Translations under genes and position numbers: made by a program | Shown: positions 51,998-63,200 of the stretch, piece after piece | Layout: every line of letters starts with the position of its first letter | How positions within the stretch are numbered: the first letter of the stretch is position 1 | The notes under the pieces: model-generated | Database searches by the model: none | What the model saw: the letters and a program-made list of their open reading frames with translations, nothing else | Told to the model about the DNA's origin: nothing | From: Kentomonas sorsogonicus | Lineage: Eukaryota; Euglenozoa; Kinetoplastea; Trypanosomatida; Trypanosomatidae | Reading direction: 5' to 3' | DNA: 64,000 bases | Assembly (NCBI GenBank): GCA_030347455.1 | Contig: JAQOSZ010000177.1 | Span: forward strand, 124,001 to 188,000

Positions 51998-53708
51998 TAT
52001 CCAAGGTGATGAGTTAACTCGGTGTGTGTACCCCTCTCTTCTCTCTCTGTGTGTGTATGCTTCTATAAAGGTATCTGAACCTACGTGGGAAATAAGAAAG
52101 ACAAGAAACGAGAGATTGATCAATGCATAGTTCGTTCAGCATATTGATGTGGTAAACAAGAGGGAAAACAACAGTAGATTAGCCGTAAGACAAAACATAG
52201 AACTCGAAGAATAGAACCCCGAATAAATGTACACAGGGTCCCCACGAGCAAACTACTCAGCAAAGAAAAAAAAGCTGCTTTTTGCAGCACATCACTTCGA
52301 CTAATGCTTGTTTTCAGCGTTGGATATTGTCAAGGTCTTTGAAATATATGTATAAATAAGAGTGAATATACGCACACGCAGAGCAGCGAAGTATCAAACT
52401 CGTGTAGGAAAATATATGGATATCGTTCTGATGAGGATACGCAGAAATATGAAAGATGAGGGAGAGAGAGACAGACAGACAGACGGAATATAAATACAAA
52501 GAGAGAGATGGATGGATAGGGAAAAAGAAAGAGAAAGGTAAACTCGGGAAAGGAACAAGAAACAATAGGTGAAACATCAACGGTTGGGCAAATACTAATA
52601 AATTCGATGAAGTGCTAGGACTGAAACAGAAAAATAAATAAACAGCCGGGCAACTCAAAAAGGAGAAGCTTCACTCGTTAAGCTCCTGAATAAGTAATCA
52701 CACAAAGAGGAATGATCGTTTGCATATATTTTCCCCCTCGTACTCGATCTTCAGAGTTCTTTTCCTCTCCCTCTATCTTTCTTTGTGTGTCTTGTGCGAT
52801 TGGCTATGGATCTGAAGACAAATTCTGGATGATTGCGTTGCGAATGCAACACAATTAGGCTCCTCAATAAATAATTTTAAAAAAAATCTTTGCAGGGTAC
52901 GGCATGAAAGATTGAAAAGAAAACAAGAAGAAGTAGAAGAGAGGACATATGAAATCGATAATTATAATTATAATAAACAATAGAAAAGGGAGTACTGTAG
53001 AAACAGAATACAACAAGACGGGAGGAGAACGGTAATCCGGGTTAAGTACTCGGAAGCAGCTGTGTCAGTGAAAGAGTGATGCGGGAACGCCTAAGTTCCC
53101 CATTCGAAACAAAAAACGGAGAGAACATACAAAAAAAGAGGGGGGAAAGTGGGAAAGTGGGAAAGTGGGAAAAAAAAAACTATGGGATGTAAGGGTGTAC
53201 GTGCAACCACTCATTCTGGCGTTCTCTCACTTGCCCGTGTTGATCAACATTCTATATCAATTAAGCTTTTATTAATGTACATGTAGAAGACAGAGAGGAA
53301 TTTGATAGAGAAGAAGAAAGACAGAATAAAACACGAGCAGAGAAGAGCTCGGAATTATGCCCAACAAAATGCAGGTAGAGAGGAAGAAAAAATCACACAT
53401 GGTGATAGTGTAATGATTAGCGTTGAAGTAACGCACGTAATAAATGTATCTAGCTTCCGAACTTGGTACTTTATTGATTTGTCTTCCTTATCCTTGTCAG
53501 CCCTCCATTCAGCGCATGAGCGAACGTACGTGCGGCCCATCTTTTCTCTTCATGAATGATTCCCCCCCCCCCCTTCTCATCAAGATGAAAAAAAAAAAAA
53601 AGGAAGAGAGAAGAGAGAAGAGAGAAAAGAAGGAAGGAATAAAAGGAAATAAGATGAAGGAAAAAAATCAAAAAGACCAGTGAAGGTAGAGAGAAAAAAA
53701 AATGGTGT
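51998..53708. other. Intergenic spacer
   Basis: No gene recognised in 1.7 kb. Contains TAAT/ATTA repeats near 52955-52980, GACAGACAGACAGAC at about 52475-52490, a GTGGGAAA tandem repeat of about four copies at 53143-53171, a small perfect hairpin (GGGAAC/GTTCCC arms) at 53083-53100, a C-run at about 53562-53573 and an A-run at about 53587-53600. Confidence 0.6.
53143..53171. repeat. Short tandem repeat, GTGGGAAA unit
   Basis: About four head-to-tail copies of an 8-9 base GTGGGAAA(A) unit ending in an A-run. No gene nearby appears to use it. Confidence 0.8.
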
Positions 53709-54766
53709 TTAACGCTTCAGTTTCGGAAACCACTTGCCGGCATCTGCCGGGCTCACCTTCTCCGCACGTTTGATGAATGGGTGTTGCAACAGTTGGGTAG
53801 CAGTGGGTCTGGTTTCAGCTGGCCTAAGGCATTGTGCTACCAAATCTTGCAGCTCGTCACTGAACTGTCGGGAGCACATCTTCCAGTCTACTTTAGCATT
53901 ATTACTTGCGATCATCTGACATAGTTCAAATATTTTGCTCTTGAGAGAGAAAAACGGATAGTAGCCCAGGGCACACTCGGCAATAGACAAGCCGGCGCTC
54001 CAAATATCACAGTTGTACGAGTACGGCATCGAGCGAATTCTCTCCGGACTCTGGTACGGCACCGATCCTTGTCCTGAGAGCGTCTGCTGGTCAGCACCGC
54101 CCGAGAAGGTCTTGGCAACGCCAAAGTCTGAGATTTTCACGTCTCCCTTGGAGCTTGCCAAGATGTTGGCCGGTTTGATATCGCGGTGAATCATGCTGCG
54201 GCCGTGAAGATACTCCAGCCCCTGTAGTAGCTCACGAGCGATATAGGCTAAAATTTCTTCGGGAGCTGCGTCGGGTGTTGCTTAATGATGTCGTTCATCG
54301 TACCGGCGTCCATGTACTCCATCAACACGTACAGACGACCGTCACGGAAGTACGCTTCATAGGAACACACAACGTTCTTATGCTTTACGGCGGCTACTTG
54401 GCGTAGTTCTGCAGCAATGGACGTGCGAATCTCTTCAGTGTCTTCTTCGAACGGAATATACTTGAGAGCGTACTTCTCTCCTGTTTCGCGGTGTTGTGCA
54501 ATGCGGACCTTTCCCTGTGATCCTTTTCCTAGCTCTTGTCCAACGCGGAGGTCGTCGAAGTTTACTTTATTCATCACGGCTCGGTTCGTCAGCGACGGCC
54601 TCTGCGTGTCTTGATCTTGGGAGGTGGCCAGCCCTGACTGCTTCACACGCATCTGCGTGCCGTCATCAGCCCGAACCACCAAGGTCATTGTGTCGGTGAT
54701 GGAGACACCCTTTTGCTGCTCCGGCGCAAGCTGCAACTGCTCGAGTTGCGGTCGCTTGGGCGGCAT
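53709..54766 (-). CDS. MAP kinase kinase-like (STE7 group) protein kinase; one frame break
   Basis: About 352 aa. The kinase domain starts near residue 72: Gly loop GKGSQG at 80-85, the ATP-binding Lys102 in YALKYI, a hinge [16 protein letters not shown], then [11 protein letters not shown] in [10 protein letters not shown], the P+1 loop YQSPERI and a C-lobe ending [19 protein letters not shown] and SPERI are typical of MAPKKs, the dual-specificity kinases that phosphorylate MAP kinases; several such enzymes control flagellar length in Leishmania. The activation loop has Ser/Thr ([11 protein letters not shown]) but not the exact animal spacing. An N-terminal region of 70 residues precedes it. 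A base is missing around 54260-54261: text before reads HPTQLP and continues [20 protein letters not shown] in another frame. All kinase motifs are present, so the gene is probably functional with a sequence error. It uses more AT-rich codons than genes at 0-50 kb. Confidence 0.9.
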
Positions 54767-56610
54767 GGTGAGTGACTACAGATGAATGAGAAGTTATGAG
54801 GGACGCTTACTCTGTGATTAACTGAGATTACAGTTTTTCTAACTTGACCAGTTCACGGAGTTTATGTTTTGTTTGGGTTTGTGAGTTAATAATGACTTGG
54901 GGATAAAAGCCAAATAGTTACAGTACAAAGAGGGGGGAAAGAAAAGAACTGCTTTTAGAAATTAACAAATATGCAAGTGTTTTAATATTTAGCGCTCGAT
55001 TCGAACAGAAAGGAAATGGAAAAGAAAAGATCAGAGAGAATTAGTAAGTTAGAAAGTTAGAAAGTTAGAAGTGTATTACTTTTTTTGAGAAATGAAAGGA
55101 GGGAAGTTAGGAGAAAATAGAGCACTGTGAACCAATATTTCAATGCGTTCAAGTACGGCCCAATATTGTTTTTATCGGACAATGAACTCTGAGTAATTGG
55201 TATATTGCTTACTCCTCAGTGGAATTAGATTACACACCTTTGAGCCTATGGAAATATTATGTGGATTAATTTATATGTCAAGAGCGCAGTATGAATAATA
55301 TCTAGTATTATTATTCTTTCCTAATTGTCGAAGACGAGAAAAAGGCAAGTTCGAATATCGCTCTACTGCGATTCCGACGAGGACGGGTTTTAGGATTCCT
55401 TGTTGTTATATGTTAAAATGTACGGAAGAAAATAATATGTTTCTTTTTTACAAATTATGATATCCTTGTTATTTAAGGTCGATGGTGTTGGTATGGAAAA
55501 GGTAGAGAAGATGATAAAGGAGTGTAGAACGAGAGAGAGAAAAAACGAAAATGAAAATCTTTTAAATCTGCAGGGTATTGTGTTCCGCAACAGTAGTCAC
55601 TTATTAACGCACATGCGCAAAGTCATTGGGAAAAAAAAATGGGGAAAACTCACAAGTTTGCGGACAACCCAACAACCATGAGTAATAAAGGAATATACGA
55701 ATTGAAACAGCAGTTTCGAAACACTGAAGAACTACGTTGAATAATGAAATTCAAAACAGATTTGAGAGCAATTGGAGTAAAAGCTAAATTACATCATTAT
55801 AGGGTAGCTTACGGTCAGGAAGTAGAAATAAGCTTTCAAAGAAAAAAAGCGGAGAAAACGATCAAGTACGCTCCGGAATTCCTTTCTTGTCCGTAACTAA
55901 AGTGAAAAAAAAACAGTAGGGTATTCCGTTGCCTGTAACACCACTAGTGAGAATTATTTTTACATCGTGCTTCTCCTTCTCACAGAATTAGAAGAAGCAG
56001 GAAGAAATCGTGTGGGCAAAAACAAATTGGAGAAACAGGCGGAAAAGTGATGATGCGGTAAATTTAGAAAAGAGAGCGGGAAACAAAACAGCGGTGGAAA
56101 AAAGGACAGAATAATGTACAATCTAAACACGACAAGAAAAAAAACAGGGGACGTACAAGGAAGATGCAGAAAAAAAGCATTGATGCTCACAAAGAAAATG
56201 AAACGAATGCAATTTCACAGAAGCATTTATTCTCTTTTCTTTTTCGCGTTCGCTTCGCTTTACTAGTCGCACCGTAGAGAGAAATATGTTTTGCATAGTG
56301 CTTTCGTTTTTATTTTTCAGTTCCCGAGAGTACAACACAAAGAGAAGAGAGTCATAAAATTTAGTTGTAATTCAAAGCAGAAGTGAAAGAAAGAGAGCGT
56401 TTAACACACACAGTCGAAAAGAAAGAAAAACCGTCTGGGTATCAAAAAAAAAAAAGAAAAAACAATAGACTAATTCACCAACAATAAACGTCCCATAAAA
56501 TCTTTGCTCTTTTCCTCAATTCATTTGCAAAGCAAGATAATGCAATCGTGTACAACTTCACTTCATTGCTTCTTTCTTTTTTTCTTTTTTTTTTTCATTT
56601 GCAATTGTGG
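54767..56610. other. Intergenic spacer
   Basis: No gene seen in 1.8 kb. The most AT-rich stretch of the window, with an AGTTAGAA repeat at about 55044-55067 and A-runs at about 56139 and 56443-56462. T-rich + sequence at 56573-56599 lies just 3' of the next gene. Confidence 0.65.
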
Positions 56611-59103
56611 CTACGCTTCTTCTTCCGCAACGTCTTCCTCGGCATTGCCATCGTCGCCAACTTCCGTGTCCTCGTCGTCGTCGCCGATGGTCTCACCGCC
56701 GTCAGTGGAGAAGGAATAAACAGAATCATTCTCGAAAGCGTCCCAATCAGCGGCCTCTCCTTCGTTCTTCTTCTTGAAAAGACTTTCGGCATGTTTGCGG
56801 AGAAGAATTGCGGCGAACACCCACGAAAAGAAGCACTGTGTGGGGTACGATCCCTTTTCAAACACATCCGCAGCCGTCAGGCCCTTCAGTAATTTCCGTG
56901 AGCGAATGAAGTACGGACGTTTGCGTGCCTTGAGATTAGTTGGGTCAAAGCCAAGCATTTTATCCAAGAGCTTTCGGTTCACACGTTTGCGTGCGTCGTC
57001 CCACTCCTCGATCGATTTCGGTTTGCAGCCGAGAGCAACGAGTAAAGTGGCCTGCACAACTCGCGGAATCACCGGTGGTGGGCGAAGGTATTTGGCTAAT
57101 TCGAGGAGTTGATTTGGCGTAATTTGCGAAAGATTCGTGAGCGCGTCCTTCCAGAGCACCTTGAGAAAACCAAGCGAGTTCGGATCAGCTGTTTCCTCTT
57201 CAATTTTAAGGTGCAAGTCGGCGGGGACTTCCTGGTTGCCGAGCAAAATGTCCGCCAAAATTTGCGTTGCGGAACGCATCATTTCCTTATCGACAGCAGT
57301 GAATTTTTTCTTCGTCCCAATGTTGTCCATAAACACATTGCCAATGGAAATTCCCTTCCCGCCGCGCTCGCCGGTCAGCGGAGCCACGAGTAATTCGCCC
57401 TTTTTATCGCCGTCTTTGTAATAAAATAATTTATTGTCAGGGAACGGTCCCTTGGACTGGTCGGCGACGTCTTCGTAGTGATACACTTGTGTACACATGG
57501 CAGGAACGGAGGCGTCCATCGCGGCAAAGGTGATGCCGTCCGCATCGGCCCGCGTACGGGTTTTTCCGAGCAAAAATCGGTGCGAAGAAGTTGCCGCAAC
57601 GTACGTGGCGACGCCCTGATGATCATCATCCAGATTAATGTACACATCGTCGCAACCGGTGCAAATATTTAGCCACTCCACACACTGCTGGCACAGCTTG
57701 CACAAGTACGCGCGGCGCATCATTGCCTGGAGACGGAGGCACAACTCGTACACTAATTTACCAGATCCGTTAATTTCGTCCTCCGTCAGGGAGGAAGCAC
57801 CGTCGCGGGACAGCGCGACAACGTATGGACTGTAGCTAAACTGCTGCGGTAACATAATCGGGAAAAGTGCGAGATTTTCTTCCTGCTTTTCGGCACCCTC
57901 GCAAAATAATTCGCAGCGGTCGTCTTGGCGGATGTCGGCAATATTTTCGGTGTTACTTCCAATGTACGCTTCTTCTGTTTTACCCATTTTTGAGTGCAGA
58001 ATCTCGGAGCTAACAGAAACGCACGATTCCGAGTCGAGCTTGCGTCCCAGAAGCGGCGCGGTGTCGCCGCCGTTTTCTCCGATAAAAACGCCATTTTGGC
58101 AAATTACCGTCGATTCACCCGGATTTTTCTTGATGTTCATAATGTAGCAATTATCACCTCCCGACGAGAGAATTTTCGACAGAGACTTGAGCAAATTCAC
58201 GATGCCCTCGCCCTCGAGATCGGTGAAATTAATTCGCGACTGCGGCTTCGGCGTCGGCTCGCGCTCCACGACAACGGGTTCCGGTTCCGGTTCCGGCGGC
58301 GGCGTCGGCTCTTTAGCGGCCTCGGCTTCCTTCTGCCGTTCGCGCTCGGCACGGGCACGGGCCTTGCGCTCCTCCTCGCGGCGCTTGCGATCGGCGCGAC
58401 GCTGCGCCTCCAGCTCCTCGAGACGGCGGCGCTCGGCTTCCTCCTCCTCGCGCTTGCGGCGTTCTTCGGCGAGGCGGGCCTCCTCCTCGGCTCGGCGGCG
58501 CTCCTCTTCGAGACGGCGGCGCTCCTCCTCCTCGCGAGCCTCGCGCTCGCGCTGACGCATGAGGTGCAGCTCCTTGCTCCACTTCTCGTACTCGGAGAGC
58601 ATAAAGGCGAGCTGGTCCTCCCACTCCTCTATCTTGGTGCGCAGCAGCGACTCCTCGTTTTCGACAAATTCGCGCTGGCGGCGAAACTTGAGCGCCTGCA
58701 GCTCGTCGAAGTCGGCGTAGAGGTGGTGGCGGGAGGGGGTCTTCTTCTTGTCGACCTCCGCCTGGTAGCCCATCAGCAGTGCGATGGTTTCGTCGCTGAT
58801 GACGCGACGGCGCTGCCTCTCCTCCTCCGCCGCCTTGGCCTGGGCGTCGAGCAGGCGATTCTTGCGATCAATGTACTCGCGCTGTCGACGCTTCCGAGCC
58901 TCCCACTCTTCCCAAGTCTCTGTTACCCACTTGACGTGTTCCTCCTCGGCGGCGGCCGCTCCCTTGCCTGAGCGCAGCGCGTACGCGCGCCACTCCTCGT
59001 TGAGCAGCACCTGGCGGTCCGTCACCTCTTCGCGGTACTCGAGCTCTTCCCAGTCCGCCGCTGGCAGGCGCAGCACGAACTCCTTGTCGCGCGCGCGGTC
59101 CAT
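56611..59103 (-). CDS. Coiled-coil/GAF protein with a dynein stalk-like C-terminal domain
   Basis: 830 aa, probable axonemal protein. Residues about 40-275 are a highly charged coiled coil (runs of Arg/Glu such as REEEERRRLEEERRRAEEE), then a Pro/Glu linker (PPPEPEPEPVV). Residues about 295-615 have two GAF-like halves; the second is clearer (CDDVYINLDDDHQGV, LLVAPLTGERGGKGISIGNVF). The segment about 665-780 (LAKYLRPPPVIPRVVQATLLVALGC, EEWDDARKRV, LDKMLGFDP, GLTAADVF, FFSWVFAAILL) follows the order of the dynein heavy chain microtubule-binding stalk, where KPP, VxLLLG, W-DAKK, F-KD and W segments recur. No motor domain is present. The tail is acidic. I recall kinetoplastid proteins annotated with this combination, but cannot confirm. 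The N-terminal part is GC-rich, the C-terminal two thirds much more AT-rich. Confidence 0.85.
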   Translation of the reverse strand: MDRARDKEFVLRLPAADWEELEYREEVTDRQVLLNEEWRAYALRSGKGAAAAEEEHVKWVTETWEEWEARKRRQREYIDRKNRLLDAQAKAAEEERQRRRVISDETIALLMGYQAEVDKKKTPSRHHLYADFDELQALKFRRQREFVENEESLLRTKIEEWEDQLAFMLSEYEKWSKELHLMRQREREAREEEERRRLEEERRRAEEEARLAEERRKREEEEAERRRLEELEAQRRADRKRREEERKARARAERERQKEAEAAKEPTPPPEPEPEPVVVEREPTPKPQSRINFTDLEGEGIVNLLKSLSKILSSGGDNCYIMNIKKNPGESTVICQNGVFIGENGGDTAPLLGRKLDSESCVSVSSEILHSKMGKTEEAYIGSNTENIADIRQDDRCELFCEGAEKQEENLALFPIMLPQQFSYSPYVVALSRDGASSLTEDEINGSGKLVYELCLRLQAMMRRAYLCKLCQQCVEWLNICTGCDDVYINLDDDHQGVATYVAATSSHRFLLGKTRTRADADGITFAAMDASVPAMCTQVYHYEDVADQSKGPFPDNKLFYYKDGDKKGELLVAPLTGERGGKGISIGNVFMDNIGTKKKFTAVDKEMMRSATQILADILLGNQEVPADLHLKIEEETADPNSLGFLKVLWKDALTNLSQITPNQLLELAKYLRPPPVIPRVVQATLLVALGCKPKSIEEWDDARKRVNRKLLDKMLGFDPTNLKARKRPYFIRSRKLLKGLTAADVFEKGSYPTQCFFSWVFAAILLRKHAESLFKKKNEGEAADWDAFENDSVYSFSTDGGETIGDDDEDTEVGDDGNAEEDVAEEEA

Positions 59104-59432
59104 TTTTGTGTTTTATTTATTTATGAGTTGAAAGGATATGTAAAACGAAAGGGTGGGGAAGAGATTACTTTTAAGAAGCCCTAACTACACAATTGTTTTC
59201 CTTTCCTTATATTTTCTTTTTTTTCTTGTCTGCCTTGGGGGTTGGTGTGGGGGAAGAGGGGGTGATGTGACTTGGTTCGGTCCGGGGGTCAGCGGGGAGG
59301 GGGGGGGCTAGAGCCGGCGCCGATGTGGCGGGAGGTCAGCGGCATCCGCCCTCACCCACCCTCACCTCATCCCAGCCCACCCACTCGGATTCCCCGCAAC
59401 GACTGACCTGTAAAAACCCGGTTAGCGGCGGT
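59104..59432. other. Intergenic, between the GAF/stalk gene and the tRNA cluster
   Basis: No gene seen. Contains a G-rich stretch at about 59285-59312 and GC-rich sequence before the first tRNA. The + strand T-run just after 59103 is on the wrong strand to serve as a pyrimidine tract, so the acceptor of the GAF/stalk gene is unclear. Confidence 0.55.
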
Positions 59433-59514
59433 GCTGTGGTTCCCGAGTTGGTCAAAGGGGCAAGACTTAAGTTCTTGTGCGCAAGCTTCGTGAGTTCGAA
59501 CCTCACCTACAGCA
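59433..59514 (+). tRNA. tRNA-Leu (anticodon TAA)
   Basis: 82 nt, folds as a class II tRNA. Acceptor arms GCTGTGG and CTACAGC pair (one G-T), the anticodon stem CAAGA/TCTTG encloses loop CTTAAGT with anticodon TAA, a long variable arm follows as expected for Leu, and the T arm is GTGAG-TTCGAAC-CTCAC, which also serves as B box. Discriminator A; a short T-run follows as Pol III terminator. Plus strand, opposite to all protein genes. Confidence 0.93.
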
Positions 59515-59577
59515 ACTTTTCGCCACTCATATTTATTCTCCTCTCTAATGGCACACAGAGATTTCAGAACTCCCGAA

Positions 59578-59651
59578 GCTCTCATAGCTCAGTCGGTTAG
59601 AGCGTGGGTCTAATAAGCCCAAGGTCACAGGTTCGACCCCTGTTGGGAGCA
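59578..59651 (+). tRNA. tRNA-Ile (anticodon AAT)
   Basis: 74 nt cloverleaf. Acceptor GCTCTCA/TGGGAGC, D arm with AGCTCAGTCGGTTAGAGC, anticodon stem TGGGT/GCCCA with loop CTAATAA (anticodon AAT), T arm ACAGG-TTCGACC-CCTGT, discriminator A. A T5 terminator starts two bases downstream. Confidence 0.95.
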
Positions 59652-59712
59652 CTTTTTCTCCGCTTCTCTATTTTTGTAAAAGGGGTATGTGAGTTTTTGG
59701 ACCGAAAGTACG

Positions 59713-59784
59713 TCTCCTATAGTGTAGCGGTTATCACCCCGGACTCTGAATCCGGTAACCCTGGTTCGAGTCCAGGTAGGAGAA
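59713..59784 (+). tRNA. tRNA-Gln (anticodon CTG)
   Basis: 72 nt cloverleaf. Acceptor TCTCCTA/TAGGAGA fully paired, anticodon stem CCGGA/TCCGG with loop CTCTGAA (anticodon CTG), T arm CCTGG-TTCGAGT-CCAGG, discriminator A, followed by CTTTTT. Third member of a three-gene Pol III cluster with 63 and 61 base gaps. Confidence 0.93.
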
Positions 59785-60205
59785 CTTTTTCGCCACTTTT
59801 TTTTTTTGCCTGACTTTTTGTTTTGGAAAGGAGAAAGAACGCGGGTGAACGGGAGTGTACGAAGCTGAACAAGAAAACGGCGCAAGAGCTCCAACCATCA
59901 TCACCCACACACAGCAAACGATTTCATTATTTTGTTGCCACGGCATTTCACTCCATTTTTGACCATTCATTTATCTGTGTCTTTGTTTTTTGTTTTTTTT
60001 TTCATTTCCAAAGAGTAACCAGCAAGGGAATTTACGATTAATCGAGAGAATGATATTCTGCCCTGTCACCCCCACGCTGTCCTTCTCAGACGAAAAGAAA
60101 ACGAGAGGAGCAGCGAACGAAAAGAGGGGGGGGAGAAGGGCACAGCCGAAAACAAGAAGAAGAAGAAACAAAACAACAAACAACAAACAACAAACAACAG
60201 CCCGG
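59785..60205. other. Intergenic, between the tRNA cluster and the pseudokinase gene
   Basis: No gene seen. T-runs at about 59790-59807 and 59985-60003, and an AACAAAC repeat at about 60171-60200 next to the 3' end of the next gene. Confidence 0.65.
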
Positions 60206-63200
60206 TCAGGCGAAACGAAGCGCCGGTTTGCGCGGGCGGGGCGGCGAGTTGCTGCTGCCACCCCCGCCACCTTCCGCCGCCGCGCTGGGCAGAATCACGC
60301 TGGAGGTGGCGCTCGCGTTGCCGCCGCCGCCGCCGCCGCCGCGGCCCAACACCACGGAGAGCGTGACGCCGCCGCCGGTGGAGGAGGCTGAGGGGCTGCC
60401 GGCGCGGGGGCGGTGGTGGTGGCGCTGGCCGCTGCTGGTGGGGCGGCGCGGGGAAGAGAGCGCGTGGCCTGCCGTCGTGCCACTATTATTAATATTATTA
60501 CCTGGCCGCCCAATGACGGAGGACAGCGTCTGCGCGGAGGAGACAGCCGCGCCCTCCGCCGGGTGCAGGAGGCGGCGGGAGGGGCGCTGCGGCGACGGGG
60601 GGGAGGCAAAGACGAAGCTGCCCGCCGCCACCGCGCGCGCCTCCTCCGACTTGGTGGGCCTCGCCCTCTTCTCGGGGGTGATGACCACACCGTCGTCGCT
60701 GCCGGCCGCTGTCTGCCGGTGCCGGTGGCTGCGGCGCGGGCGTCCCCCCTCGCCGTCGGGGCTGTGCCCCTCGCGCGGCGTGATGGCGGGCATGACGTCG
60801 CTGCCGGCCACCGACGGGGGCGCCTCCGGCGGTGCGGCGGCGTCTCCCGCAGCGGCGGGCGCGCGGGGGCGGCGGTGGCTGCCGCGTCCGCCCTGCGCCG
60901 GGCCCGCCGACGCCGCCCGCGTCTCCGGCTGCACAGCAGCGCCGCTGGAGTGGCTGCGCTCCCGCCGGGCGCCGCCGCCGGCCCCCTCCCCCGCCGCCGC
61001 GCCGTCACCGCTGCCGCGCAGGAGCACCATGGTGCGGGCGGCGGCCGGGACGGCGGCCCGCTCCCGCTCCTGCGCCCGCGCCCGCCGCGCCGCCTTCCCG
61101 AAGCACGCGAAGAACTCGTCGGCGCGGAGGTCGGCGAGGGTGTGGCGGCGCGCGGGCAGCGGCTCCAGCAGCTTGCGCACCAGCCGCCGCGCCGCCCGCG
61201 AGCCCTCCCGGTCCACGCCCCCGAAGCGCCCCAGCGCCGTTTTCACCGCCGCCTTGACGGACGACCGGTAGGCCTCCAGCCGCTCCCGCAGCCGCCGCGC
61301 CTCCTCCTCGTCCTCCTCCTCCTGTTGCGGCTGCTGCTGACTGCGCGGGTGGAGGTGCAGCGTGCGCAGCGGGGGCGGCGGGGGCAGCGCGCCGACGAGC
61401 GCCCAGTACAGCAGCACGCCCAGCGCGAAGGCGTCGCCCGCCTCCGTCGCCAGCTCCGGGCCCTGCTCCCGCACGTACCGGGCCGTCGCGACGTCGCCGC
61501 CGTCGCCGCTGGTGATCTCCGCCACCGCGCGGCACTCGGGGGGCAGCAGGCTCCAGCACACCGCCGCCTCCCGCACCGCCGACGCCGACGGCGCGCGACT
61601 CTTGCCAAGCTCCCCGCTGCCTCCTCCCTCCCCCTCCGCTCCTCCTCGCCAGCCCGTCGCGGCCGCCGTCCGCGATGCCCTCGTGGATGCGAAGGAACGT
61701 CTCGGCGCCGCCCACAGTGGATCCGGCCGCGGCCGCAGCGAACGCCGAGCTGCCAGCGCCAGCACCGGTGCCAGTGCCAGCTCCGGTGCCGCCAGGGACC
61801 GTCACCACGTCGCCGGGGCGGCGGGCCGCGTGGAAGGCGCGCGCCAGCAGCACCTCCGGGAACAGCGGCAGCCCAAAGTCCGCGACACGCGCGCTGACGC
61901 TTGTGGCGCCGCGCCGCCGCCCCCGCCCGCCGCCGCCTTGGCGCTCGTGGTGGTCGTGGCGGACACAAACACGTTGCTGGGCTTGAGGTTGCCGTGGGCG
62001 AGGCCGTGCGTGTCGCGCAGGTACACCAGCCCAGACGACACGTGCCAGAAAATGTCCGCCACGTCGTTGATGTCCTCCAGCAGCGCCGCGCCGGCGTCGG
62101 GAGAGACGCGGCGCGCCGCCATCGCCACCGCCACCGTCGAGCGGGGGCAGCAGCGCCGCGAGCGGCTTGGAGCCGCGGGCGTACTGCCGGCACACAAAGA
62201 ACACCCCGCCGCGCAGCGCGGCCTCTGACACGGAGAGGGTGCTGTTGCCGCCGCCGCCGCCGTCGTCGTCGTCGCTGTCCTCGAGCGCCTTCTCCTCCAC
62301 CAGCAGCGCCATCCACTCCCGCGTCCCCCGCTCCACCGACGCGCTCGCGGACTCGTCCAGGTAGCCGGCCTTGAGGCGGTTGCGGCCGGAGGCGGCGGCG
62401 GCGAGGAACGCGTCCCGCTGCGCGCGCACCGCCGCCACGCCCGCCTCCCCGGGCGACAGCGCCCCGTAGAAGACCTCGGCGGCGGCGGCCTCGCGGGCGG
62501 CGGCCTCGCACGCGATCACGTCCAGCACGCAGCACACGTTACGGTGCCCTGCGAAGCGCGGCGTCTCGCGGGCGGTGCGCGCCATCGCGCGGTACACGCT
62601 CAGAATCCCGTCCTCCCCGCCCCCCGCGAGTAGCACGCGGTAGTCGGCGACGGGCTTCGCCACCACCGCCCCCTCCCCGTCCGCCGCCGCACAGCCCGTC
62701 GTGGGTGCCGTCCCCGCAGCGGCAGCGGCAGCGGACACCGCGTACGTGACGCGGCGGGTCGGCGGCAGCCGCACAAACAAGTGCGCGCCGCCCACCTGCA
62801 CCGTGGGGCGGTCCCCCAGCTCTCGCACCGCCTCCACAGCTGCTGCTGCTGCTCCCGCGCCTGTCCCAACCGCCGCCGCGGCGCCGCGCTGGCGGCTGTT
62901 GGCCTTGAAGAGGGGGGCGGCGTAGGTGAGCCAGAGGTGGCGCCGCACAGCCAGCAGCGCCGCCTGCAGCCGCACCGCAAAGGGCATGCGCACCGCCGGC
63001 CGCGGGGCGGGCGGCGAGGAGGGGGAGGAGGGGCTGTGGCAACGGCGCAGGCAGGAGCGCACAGGGGCCTCCGGGGGGCGTGAGATGACCGTGATGGCCG
63101 CCGCCGCCGCCGCCAGCTCCTCCGGCGTGGCCCCCTCCGCCGCGTCTCCCTCGTCGTCGCTTGAAGAGGAGGAGGAGGAAGAAGAGAGGAGCGGCGGGTG

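Noticed and set aside
53083-53100. Small perfect hairpin as an RNA gene or terminator
   Set aside because: A six-pair stem alone is weak; the TGATG nearby is not backed by a full C/D box set.
17001-54261. Programmed ribosomal frameshifting as a common explanation for the frame changes
   Set aside because: No shared slippery site, stop-codon context or direction; breaks are often in repeats or homopolymers.
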